From: Microcaldota archaeon
GTDB taxonomy: Archaea > Micrarchaeota > Micrarchaeia > Micrarchaeales > Micrarchaeaceae
Direction: 5' to 3'
DNA: 37,497 nucleotides
Assembly: GCA_021798935.1 (NCBI GenBank)
Contig: JAJZBL010000001.1
Location: forward strand, 193,292 to 230,788
Shown: piece by piece, positions 16,509 to 23,746 of the stretch
Numbering within the stretch: position 1 is the first letter of the stretch
Layout: the number at the start of each line of letters is the position of its first letter
Notes under the pieces: generated by a model
The model's input: only the letters and a program-made list of their open reading frames with translations
The model's database searches: none
What the model was told of the DNA's origin: nothing
Translations under genes and position numbers: made by a program

Positions 16509-17435
16509 ATGGTATCCAAAGATAAGAAAACCTATAAGAGCAAGGCCACAGAGCTCAATTATAATGGAAATTCTATAACTTATAAAAATGGGTCCTCTAT
16601 AATGGGGAACCAATTCAAAAATGAATTTGATTACGTAAAACATGTAGCAGCCAAAGGACCAAAATTAGTCCTTGTAGGTGGAGGGGAAAGGAAAATTGAG
16701 ACTCCCTTAAAATTAGCAGGTTACTTAAATCCATCGGATGATATAGATATAGTTGCAAGAGAATCAGACGTAAACTATATATTAGACAATCATAAATCAG
16801 AAAGCTTCCGGATGATAGACAATATAAAGACTGTATGCGAAGGTATAGGAACATACAAAGAGATAATATCCTATTCTCCATTTAGCGTAGTAAAAGATAT
16901 AGAAGTTTCTGACAGAGACAAGTACATAGATATATTCACAAGAAATATAGGGCCAATACCTGTGCACGAAAGCATTTTCAAAGATGCTATCAACGCAACA
17001 ATATCATATGAAACCAGTTCTGGCAAAAACACTATAAATATAAAACTGCAGCCCCCTGAGTACAGTATTGCCACATCCCTGAACCCCCTTGTATACAAGG
17101 ATAAAAGAGCCGTTCCTGAAGTGGTATCACTATATATATTATTTTCAAAAGGGTTTATCGACTTTGATAAAGCCCTGCAAAAAGCGGTAAAGCTGCTAAA
17201 AGAAAGTGAAAGCATTGTTTCAAAGGAAATAGGCAAATATTCAAATAAAAATCCTGCACCTAATGATATGGATATGGAAAGATACCTAAATTATACAACT
17301 AGCATAAACAGGGTAAGCAGCAAATTGGAAAGTAATCGCAACAAGATTCGCAGGATATTGCGCAATGGGGATGTAGATATGGAAAAGTTTGATGAATTCT
17401 ATGAAACCTTAAGCTACACATTCAAGAATTATTAG
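16509..17435 (+). CDS. Nucleotidyltransferase-fold protein of unknown role
   Basis: The 308-aa protein (ATG 16509; a TTG lies two codons upstream) contains L-V-L-V-G-G-G at about residues 52-58 and, after a 17-residue helix region, D-D-I-D-I-V. This is the G-G/x(n)/D-x-D pattern of the Pol-beta nucleotidyltransferase superfamily. A later strand K-Y-I-D-I-F may supply the third acidic residue. The C-terminal half is helical, with a C-terminal coiled-coil-like segment rich in K, E, S and N. Such proteins include AbiEii-type toxins, tRNA or antibiotic nucleotidyltransferases and inactive relatives; the sequence does not decide. It is cotranscribed or adjacent to aglB (47 bases), with its own TATA-like box in between. 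Confidence 0.7.
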   Translation: MVSKDKKTYKSKATELNYNGNSITYKNGSSIMGNQFKNEFDYVKHVAAKGPKLVLVGGGERKIETPLKLAGYLNPSDDIDIVARESDVNYILDNHKSESFRMIDNIKTVCEGIGTYKEIISYSPFSVVKDIEVSDRDKYIDIFTRNIGPIPVHESIFKDAINATISYETSSGKNTINIKLQPPEYSIATSLNPLVYKDKRAVPEVVSLYILFSKGFIDFDKALQKAVKLLKESESIVSKEIGKYSNKNPAPNDMDMERYLNYTTSINRVSSKLESNRNKIRRILRNGDVDMEKFDEFYETLSYTFKNY

Positions 17436-17453
17436 GAGCAGTAAAATAATAGG

Positions 17454-17464
17454 TTATAAAATAC
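17454..17464 (+). promoter_or_regulatory. TATA-like box upstream of aglB
   Basis: TTATAAAATAC lies 18-28 bases before the aglB ATG at 17482, with no Shine-Dalgarno between them, fitting a leaderless transcript. Confidence 0.5.
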
Positions 17465-17481
17465 TTTTTCTTAAATAACTA

Positions 17482-19923
17482 ATGTTAATTCTAAGTGATT
17501 ACTTGGACGAAAAGCTTACGCTACTTGAAAATACTAATTCCAAAAATGCAACTAGCTATAGCACAAATACAGCCAAGGCATTAAAGCCGTCTTTCAAAGA
17601 AAATATATTAAAGAACCAAAATTTAGTAATAGCAATCCTGTTTTTGCTAATCTTAATCTTAACAATATATCTTAGGACAGGTATGATGAAGTATGAGGGG
17701 TTCTTTTCCCCAGACGGATTCTACAAGTATGCAGTGCTTGAGCAAGCGATTCTACATAATTATACAATTCCAGAAACTCTTATCTATTCAGGTTTCCCTA
17801 CCCATAATTATATATCAAATAGGCTTGGAGGATACTATGTAAGCCTCTATCCTTATATACTTCTGAAAGGATTAGGGATAAGCTTATACACGATAATGAG
17901 GGACATACCTCTTGTTTTTGCCCTTCTTGATGCAATAGCGATATACTTCTTGATGCAATATATGTCAAAAAGCAAAGTGTTAGGATTGATAGGAATGCTT
18001 ATGGTTGCAGTATCCCCAGCAAACTTATCCGTAACATCAGCGCTGGTTTATAGAGGGGACATATTCATATCTATATTTGCGATAGTTTCATCGATACTTT
18101 TCATAAAAGCCTATAGATCAAGGACTGTTAAATTGGAATTGGCCTATGCGATATCCGCTTCCATAGTTCTTGGATTTGGAACTATGATATGGGGAGGTGC
18201 ACCGTTTACGATTGCAATCTACTTCCTCGCTATAGCTATGATGGTTGTAATAGGATATATAAGGGGAGATAAAAAGACCTTGTCAATATCTTCAATTATG
18301 GCTGCTTCAATAATAATAGAGTACCTAATGGAACGTACTTTTGTAGCAAACGGCATAATAAGGATGCCAGAATTCCTTTCTGGTGTGTCTTTCTTTGTGT
18401 TCTATTTGCCTTTGACCGCAGGAGCTATAATAGCTTTCTACATAATAAGTTATAGGGAGAAGGCAGCAGCTGCAGGAAAGAAAATTAATACAATTATAAG
18501 CAAAATATCAATTTCTCCAGTATCAAGGGCAGAATTTGTAGTAGCCGTTGCTATTATTTTGATAATAGCTATCGCAATACCATTTTCCAGTGTTATAAAA
18601 ACGATAGCATCAGGAGGTGGTCTTGTCTCAGCCCAAACTGCTCTTGAGAAGACAATACAGGAACTAGAGCCTCCATCTGCAACCTTTATTTGGGACAGTT
18701 ATAACTTGGAGATTATATTATTTGCTATAGGAATAGTAGTATACCTTCTTTATGCTGGAGAATTAAACAACAAAGAATCAGCGCTCGGATATAAAAATTT
18801 ATACAAAAAGATAGCAGAGAACGTCACTCCTGAATTCGTGATATTAGTGTCTTATCTATTAATTACCGGATATCTTCAATCTCAAGCTACAAGGTATGGA
18901 TCACTATTTTCAATACCTGTTGCAATATTCTCAGCATATGCACTTTACTCAATAGCAATAATAATAAGCAGGAAGTTCAATAGCACAAATGCAAGCAAAT
19001 ATAAGATAACAAAAGAATTTGGAAGTTGGAATTACATATATTACGGATTAGCAACGGGGTTGATTATAATAATGTTGATGTACGCATTTACAACAATGGC
19101 TACATCCGCCCCTTCGGATAATATCAATTCACAGTTCCTCAGTGCATTATCATGGATGAAAAATAACACCCCAGCAAATTCAACCGTCTTAGCAGTATGG
19201 CCAGATGGTTCTGAAGTAGAGGGTTGGGCGAATAGGCAATCAGTTGTGGACAGTGTGGGAGGCCAGAACCCAAAATTTATAAAAGGTTTCTCATTGTTCC
19301 TATTCAATGATTCTCCAGATGTCCAATACCTTAATTCCGTACACAACCCTAATTACATAGTTGCAAGGAACTATTGGTGGAGCGAGATAGGAGGTATAGA
19401 GATAGAAGGTTTACTATCAAATTCAAGCAGCCCTAATTATAAGGGGAATGCAAAAAACTTCTCTGTCGCGATGTTTCCATCGACCACAGAATCAAAGTAT
19501 AAATATGGCTATGTTTTCCTGATGAACATAACCAAAGTAAACCTTTATACAGCGTTTGTATATAACAGTACAGATATCAATAAAAGTTATGCGATAAAGT
19601 ATACACCAGGCAGTAGCAGTTACCAGTATATAAAGCACATATTGATATATGACATCTCTAACTTTAATCATATCCTGATAAATTCATCAGAACCCGGAGC
19701 CTTAAACTCTACCTTATACGTTGAGACTTCGGCTGAAGGCACGCAGTTTATCTACCTGCTAGGGCCAAAATTCCTAAACAGCAATTTTGTCAAGATCGAA
19801 TCTTTGTGCAATTATTCAGAATGCAATTATGATGAAAATGGATCTGTGAAGCTGAAAATGGTATATGGCAATGACGACACAAAGATCTTTAAGGTCATAT
19901 ACGCAAACACTTCAACTCAATAA
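17482..19923 (+). CDS. aglB: Oligosaccharyltransferase AglB/STT3, catalytic subunit
   Basis: AglB moves lipid-linked glycans to Asn in N-x-S/T sequons on the outer face of the membrane. The 813-aa protein has an unusual ~45-residue Asn/Ser-rich cytoplasmic tail, about 13 TM helices (48 to ~535) and a C-terminal extracellular domain. Visible motifs are the first acidic motif F-S-P-D78-G-F-Y-K-Y, a second acidic site Y-R-G-D-I-F, and the loop motif T391-I-Q-E394 (the archaeal TIXE). The WWDYG motif that should follow a V-L-A segment is degenerate: W573-P-D-G. The catalytic acidic residues look intact, so it is probably active with altered sequon recognition. The dense sequons of the S-layer protein in this window are its likely main substrate. 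It overlaps thiI tail-to-tail by 7 bases. Confidence 0.93.
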   Translation: MLILSDYLDEKLTLLENTNSKNATSYSTNTAKALKPSFKENILKNQNLVIAILFLLILILTIYLRTGMMKYEGFFSPDGFYKYAVLEQAILHNYTIPETLIYSGFPTHNYISNRLGGYYVSLYPYILLKGLGISLYTIMRDIPLVFALLDAIAIYFLMQYMSKSKVLGLIGMLMVAVSPANLSVTSALVYRGDIFISIFAIVSSILFIKAYRSRTVKLELAYAISASIVLGFGTMIWGGAPFTIAIYFLAIAMMVVIGYIRGDKKTLSISSIMAASIIIEYLMERTFVANGIIRMPEFLSGVSFFVFYLPLTAGAIIAFYIISYREKAAAAGKKINTIISKISISPVSRAEFVVAVAIILIIAIAIPFSSVIKTIASGGGLVSAQTALEKTIQELEPPSATFIWDSYNLEIILFAIGIVVYLLYAGELNNKESALGYKNLYKKIAENVTPEFVILVSYLLITGYLQSQATRYGSLFSIPVAIFSAYALYSIAIIISRKFNSTNASKYKITKEFGSWNYIYYGLATGLIIIMLMYAFTTMATSAPSDNINSQFLSALSWMKNNTPANSTVLAVWPDGSEVEGWANRQSVVDSVGGQNPKFIKGFSLFLFNDSPDVQYLNSVHNPNYIVARNYWWSEIGGIEIEGLLSNSSSPNYKGNAKNFSVAMFPSTTESKYKYGYVFLMNITKVNLYTAFVYNSTDINKSYAIKYTPGSSSYQYIKHILIYDISNFNHILINSSEPGALNSTLYVETSAEGTQFIYLLGPKFLNSNFVKIESLCNYSECNYDENGSVKLKMVYGNDDTKIFKVIYANTSTQ

Positions 19924-21062
19924 TGATAATCCAGTACATCTGCTTTTAGCAGGCTCCTATCAGATATGTCATCTATACCCACAGAATCGGACAAATCTTC
20001 TATTTCTTTCAATCTTGTTGTGGTAACAGCATCCCTTGAGTGCATTGAGCATACATCCTTATATTTCATTATTGATCTGTCATAGGTGCCTATCTCCTTA
20101 GCTTTTGATATTATATCCTGTTTGTCAAAACCTATAAGCGGCCTCATAACTAACAGATCTTTTACACCATGAGATGTAGATATCAAATTGGATACGGTTT
20201 GAGATGAAACCTGGCTAAGGCTTTCTCCTGTAACTATGACTTTGGCACCTTCCTTTTTTGCCACTTTCTGAGCAATTTGGTAAAGCATGCGTTTGAATAG
20301 TATAATTTCAAATGAATGCTTTACATCAAGTATGGAAAGCTGGAATATATATGCAGGCACATAATACACTTTGAATTTATTATAATACTTAGAAAGGTCT
20401 TCAAGTATTAATTTCATCTTAGAGTTTTCCGCTTTGCTATTATCATCAAATGCATGAACATGCAGGTATATAGGTGCAAGCCCTCTTTTCATAGCGTAGT
20501 AGGAAGCAACAGGAGAATCTATTCCACCAGAAAGCAGTATCACAGCTTTTCCAGACATCCCTACTGGGAGCCCCCCAAGCCCTTTGAAAATATCCTTGTA
20601 AAGATATTCGAAAGTGCCTATATTAGTAGGGTTTATGAAAAGAGTTTTGTCCGAATCCTTCGAAACCTCAATTTTGTCCTGCCTTATAAAAGCAGATACT
20701 ATATCATCTGATGTAAATTTCAAGCTTTTGTCCGTCCTGTGGGCAGATATTTTGAACGGACCTGCTTCTTTATTGCATAGATGTTTGGCAGCCTCCAATA
20801 TAGAATCAATACTGTTCTCTGTAATAACTCCCTTTATGAATTTTGATATCCCAAATACATATCCAAGTTTTTCCAATATCCTATCAGTATCAGATGAGCT
20901 ATCTATATATATAAGAAACCGGTCTCTAATAGGCACAAATTCTTTATAATTCAAGCCTGAAATAGAATCTAATATATTATTCTTTAGCATTTTTATGAAA
21001 TTGGGCCTGTTTTTTCCTTTAAGCCAAAGTTCACCAAAATAAACCATTATAACATTTTGCAC
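19917..21062 (-). CDS. thiI: tRNA 4-thiouridine synthetase ThiI
   Basis: ThiI adenylates U8 of tRNA and inserts sulfur. The 381-aa protein has the N-terminal ferredoxin-like domain opening V-Y-F-G-E-L-W-L-K-G-K-N-R, a THUMP domain (about 60-165, ending S-A-H-R-T-D-K) and the PP-loop L-L-S-G-G-I-D-S-P (177-184). The C-terminal rhodanese domain of E. coli ThiI is absent, as in most archaea; a Cys in K-D-V-C-S-M may be the sulfur-handling residue. The GTG at 21062 is the start, supported by GGTGG a few bases upstream; an ATG five codons in is the alternative. Convergent with aglB, overlapping by 7 bases. Confidence 0.94.
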   Translation of the reverse strand: MQNVIMVYFGELWLKGKNRPNFIKMLKNNILDSISGLNYKEFVPIRDRFLIYIDSSSDTDRILEKLGYVFGISKFIKGVITENSIDSILEAAKHLCNKEAGPFKISAHRTDKSLKFTSDDIVSAFIRQDKIEVSKDSDKTLFINPTNIGTFEYLYKDIFKGLGGLPVGMSGKAVILLSGGIDSPVASYYAMKRGLAPIYLHVHAFDDNSKAENSKMKLILEDLSKYYNKFKVYYVPAYIFQLSILDVKHSFEIILFKRMLYQIAQKVAKKEGAKVIVTGESLSQVSSQTVSNLISTSHGVKDLLVMRPLIGFDKQDIISKAKEIGTYDRSIMKYKDVCSMHSRDAVTTTRLKEIEDLSDSVGIDDISDRSLLKADVLDYHY

Positions 21063-21095
21063 TGAAACCCACCTATAATTTTAAAATTAACCGAA

Positions 21096-21170
21096 AATAG
21101 CAGTTCTACTATCTTGCCGATGAAAGCAAACTAAAGTTATTTTGTTGTAAAAATTATTATAACTGCTATT
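21096..21170. repeat. Inverted repeat with 55-nt spacer
   Basis: AATAGCAGTT at 21096-21105 is the exact reverse complement of AACTGCTATT at 21161-21170. It lies in the gene-free divergent region between thiI and the 21326 gene. The function is unknown; it could be an operator pair or a weak stem-loop. Confidence 0.4.
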
Positions 21171-21289
21171 GAAAATCTTTTTTACCAATTTAAAAAGTAA
21201 AAATAATATCCCAAATTAAATTTATTTGATATACTAAAGTGTGAATGGTTAAGAGGTTAATTGAAGCAATAACAGACTAATGAAAACTA

Positions 21290-21300
21290 TTAAATATATA
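21290..21300 (+). promoter_or_regulatory. TATA-like box TTAAATATATA
   Basis: It is centred about 31 bases before the ATG at 21326, giving a transcription start at or near the start codon (leaderless). Confidence 0.5.
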
Positions 21301-21325
21301 TTAAAAGACAAAATTTTTGATTATT

Positions 21326-21877
21326 ATGGCAAACTATTTTGATAGGAGGGCAGCAAAAAAAAGGAAAAAGGAGCTTGAGATTGAGTATATCAAAAAAGAT
21401 AAAGAATTTGATCATTTTACATTAGATAAAGATAAATTGACTAGAAGGGCAATTTGGGCAATAGAAGCTGAAAATGATGATAAGCCATTGTCAGATGAGA
21501 AAAAAGAGGCTGTGTCAAAATTTTTGGTAAACATAATGGATTATATACAAGAGAATCGTGATCGTTATCTTGAACATTTTAAAGACGTAATAAAGAGGTC
21601 AGACGAAGTAAGCAAACAAGATCCTAATTGGTTGCAGAAAATGAGGCTGATAACATCTGAATTAATGAACCGCATAATAAGTATAGGAGAGGACTCTTTA
21701 AGCAGTGAAGATAACGCACTTTTAACTGAAACTGACAAAAGAATAATATATGTAACTATAAAAGTTGGCTTCATAAATCCATATACAAGGCATCTACTTA
21801 ACGCCAAAAAATATGGGGATATGATAAGAAGTGAAGATGCAATAATTAATAGCAAAAAGAATTACGTAGACTACTGA
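21326..21877 (+). CDS. Charged helical protein of unknown family
   Basis: The 183-aa product (ATG 21326; earlier TTG is not needed) has a strongly basic N-terminus (about 5-18, R-R-A-A-K-K-R-K-K) and is otherwise predicted helical, highly charged, soluble, without cysteine and without TM segments. I recognise no domain. It sits upstream of secE and the NFACT-R gene on the same strand (gap 150 bases). The basic start and neighbourhood suggest RNA or ribosome association, which is inference only. Codon use matches neighbouring genes, so it is unlikely to be spurious. Confidence 0.7.
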   Translation: MANYFDRRAAKKRKKELEIEYIKKDKEFDHFTLDKDKLTRRAIWAIEAENDDKPLSDEKKEAVSKFLVNIMDYIQENRDRYLEHFKDVIKRSDEVSKQDPNWLQKMRLITSELMNRIISIGEDSLSSEDNALLTETDKRIIYVTIKVGFINPYTRHLLNAKKYGDMIRSEDAIINSKKNYVDY

Positions 21878-22027
21878 AAAATATAATTTCAGATCAAGTT
21901 TGTAAAAATTGTTAGGTTTTGCAATCAATAAAAAGCTAAATAGACTACCAGAATAAATAGTAACTATTATTAAATACACTATTGTTTATTATTAATAAAA
22001 CAAATACTAACGATTAGGTCGGTATAA

Positions 22028-22225
22028 ATGAATATATATGAAAAATTCAGATCCTTTTTATCAAATTCAAGGCATATTATAGATATAAGCTACAAGCCAG
22101 AGAGCAGAGAATATGATAGAAGTGCAAAGATAATAATATTAGGCATACTGCTATTAGGTTTAGTCGGATTCATAATTGCTGTGATAATCTCTCTTTTAGT
22201 TACTGGGACTCTATCCATGGTATAA
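22028..22225 (+). CDS. secE: Preprotein translocase subunit SecE (Sec61 gamma)
   Basis: The 65-aa protein matches archaeal SecE. It has an amphipathic N-terminal helix (Y-E-K-F-R-S-F-L-S-N-S-R-H-I-I), the hinge S-Y-K-P-E-S-R-E-Y-D, and one C-terminal TM helix beginning G-I-L-L-L-G-L-V-G-F-I-I. SecE clamps SecY in the translocon. In many archaea secE precedes the nusG gene; here the next gene is an NFACT-R protein 41 bases downstream. Confidence 0.92.
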   Translation: MNIYEKFRSFLSNSRHIIDISYKPESREYDRSAKIIILGILLLGLVGFIIAVIISLLVTGTLSMV

Positions 22226-22266
22226 TTTGCTTAATATTTTACAAAATATAAGCACAAGGTGCAAAG

Positions 22267-23043
22267 ATGCAGATAAAGCTTGATTTTACTAGGTCTTCCC
22301 AGGAAAATGGAAACCACTATTATGAAGAAGCCAAGAGGCTAGAGGGTAAGATTAAGAGAGCAGAGGAAGCAACAAGTATCTTAAGGGCAAAGATAGAAGA
22401 AGCAAAATCAAAAGAATCTGAAGGAAAAACTAAAATTACAAAGATACAAGATAAAAAATGGTATGAGAAGTTTCATTGGTTTTTTACTTCAGGAAATCTG
22501 CTTGCCATAGGAGGTAGGGATGCACAGCAGAATGAGCTCTTGAATTCCAGGTACTTTGAGGATCATGACCTATTTTTCCACGCAAACATATTCGGTGCAT
22601 CTGTAGTAATATTAAAAGAAGGAATAAATGCTTCCAAAGAGGATAAGGAAGAGTGTGCGCAGTTCTCGGCATCGTATTCAAGTGCATGGAATAAAATGCA
22701 GGGGGAAGTAGATGTCTACTGCATGAAGAGGGATCAGGTCAGCAAGTCCACAAACAAAGGGTCATTAGGCACAGGAAGTTTCCTTCTCAAAGGCGAGAGG
22801 GAATGGTACCGGAACACAGGGCTTAAGCTTGTAGCTCTGATCGAAGAAGAGAAATTTGAAGTTCTGCCTTATCTAAGGTTTATGCATATAGATAATCAAG
22901 AACACATCAAAAAAGTAATAATAGATATAGGAAAGATGCAGAAATCAGATGCTGCAAAGAAAATAGCTTTAATATTAAAATACGATGATATAAACACAAT
23001 AATGCAGCAACTTCCTGCAGGAACTTTCTCTCTTACTGAATGA
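22267..23043 (+). CDS. Shortened NFACT protein (Rqc2/NEMF/RqcH relative): coiled coil plus NFACT-R
   Basis: NFACT proteins bind stalled large subunits and, in RQC, direct C-terminal tailing of nascent chains. This 258-aa protein begins where the family's central helices begin: S-S-Q-E-N-G-N-H-Y-Y, then a coiled coil at about 20-65. It continues into the NFACT-R domain: K-K-W-Y-E-K-F-H-W-F, L-L-A-I-G-G-R-D-A-Q-Q-N-E, then H-A-N-I-F-G-A. The NFACT-N and HhH domains (usually ~350 residues) are missing, and no remnant lies upstream, where secE ends 41 bases earlier. A GGTG at 22257-22260 supports the ATG at 22267. The N-terminal domain could be encoded elsewhere. The link to SecE might reflect cotranslational quality control at the membrane, an inference. 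Confidence 0.87.
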   Translation: MQIKLDFTRSSQENGNHYYEEAKRLEGKIKRAEEATSILRAKIEEAKSKESEGKTKITKIQDKKWYEKFHWFFTSGNLLAIGGRDAQQNELLNSRYFEDHDLFFHANIFGASVVILKEGINASKEDKEECAQFSASYSSAWNKMQGEVDVYCMKRDQVSKSTNKGSLGTGSFLLKGEREWYRNTGLKLVALIEEEKFEVLPYLRFMHIDNQEHIKKVIIDIGKMQKSDAAKKIALILKYDDINTIMQQLPAGTFSLTE

Positions 23044-23084
23044 TTATAGGCGCAAAAACAGAAAGCAGCAAATTTACATAAAAT

Positions 23085-23384
23085 TCAATGTTTATTTTTC
23101 TTCTCTGTTCTCTTCATTACAAGTTTTACAAAATTCCAAGAAGCAACAATAGTAAATGCCGCTTCCAATATTACAAATACATTAAGCTGAAGAATTATAG
23201 AGTATATAAAGAGCACAAAATCTCCAACTATCTGTGTAGACCAGCCTAATTTATGCTCATTTCTTCCAAGTAAATAAATAGATGCCAATAGAATGAGCAT
23301 TCCTGCATATCCTAAAACAGTAACAAAATTCAATAAATCACCAAAATTTGAAAACTTATTCTGCAAGCAAGATATAAAAAGCAA
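23085..23384 (-). CDS. Small three-TM membrane protein (PnuC/YgjV-like)
   Basis: The 99-aa protein has three or four hydrophobic helices (about 19-40, 48-66, 66-90), a L-L-G-R-N-E-H-K-L-G-W loop and a basic C-terminal tail (M-K-R-T-E-K-K-N-K-H). The G-x-L-L-Y/W-type and N-F-V segments resemble PnuC-like or YgjV-type small membrane proteins, but the match is weak. It is convergent with the NFACT-R gene and followed by tRNA-Leu on the same strand. Function not known. Confidence 0.7.
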   Translation of the reverse strand: MLFISCLQNKFSNFGDLLNFVTVLGYAGMLILLASIYLLGRNEHKLGWSTQIVGDFVLFIYSIILQLNVFVILEAAFTIVASWNFVKLVMKRTEKKNKH

Positions 23385-23418
23385 TGCCTAATAAGCAAAA
23401 CTTGTAATACATATGAGA

Positions 23419-23503
23419 TGCAGGGAGTGAGATTTGAACTCACGAACCCCTACGGGACCAGGCCCTGAACCTGGCACATTTGGCCAGACTTTGTTATCCC
23501 TGC
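23419..23503 (-). tRNA. tRNA-Leu (CAG)
   Basis: Acceptor stem GCAGGGA/TCCCTGC with discriminator A73. The anticodon arm is CCAGG-TTCAGGG-CCTGG, giving CAG. A long type II variable arm (TCCCGTAGGGG region) is present, and the T arm has TTCAAAT. The length is 85 nt, with no intron and no encoded CCA. Confidence 0.94.
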
Positions 23504-23606
23504 AAAAATTTATAAGAAACCTGTAATTAATCTATATTAAATATTAAAATACTTATTGGTACACAGTGCAAAATCCAAGCATAAATTTTATAACAAATGA
23601 AAAGTG

Positions 23607-23621
23607 TCAACTTTACGTTGA
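23607..23621. repeat. Short inverted repeat upstream of the S-layer gene
   Basis: TCAAC (23607-23611) and GTTGA (23617-23621) are complementary with a 5-nt spacer, about 15 bases before the stronger palindrome below. It may be part of the same control region. Confidence 0.3.
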
Positions 23622-23635
23622 TATAAGAAATTTAA

Positions 23636-23668
23636 TTTGACAATTCACGTAGTTTAAAAATTGTCAAA
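23636..23668. promoter_or_regulatory. Perfect 10-bp inverted repeat upstream of the S-layer promoter
   Basis: TTTGACAATT (23636-23645) and AATTGTCAAA (23659-23668) are exact reverse complements separated by 13 nt. The repeat ends 28 bases before the TATA box, the position typical of an activator site. It could also be a stem-loop if transcription starts upstream. Confidence 0.5.
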
Positions 23669-23696
23669 TAAAAGTTTGTTTACTTATGTAAATAGA

Positions 23697-23705
23697 TTTA
23701 AATAC
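23697..23705 (+). promoter_or_regulatory. TATA box of the S-layer gene
   Basis: TTTAAATAC lies 42-50 bases before the ATG, so a ~20-nt leader is expected, and this leader carries GGTGA at 23737-23741, five bases from the ATG. TATA box plus good Shine-Dalgarno fit a highly expressed gene. Confidence 0.65.
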
Positions 23706-23746
23706 TTTTGTTTCATTTACTTGATTAAATATATTTGGTGAATTGA

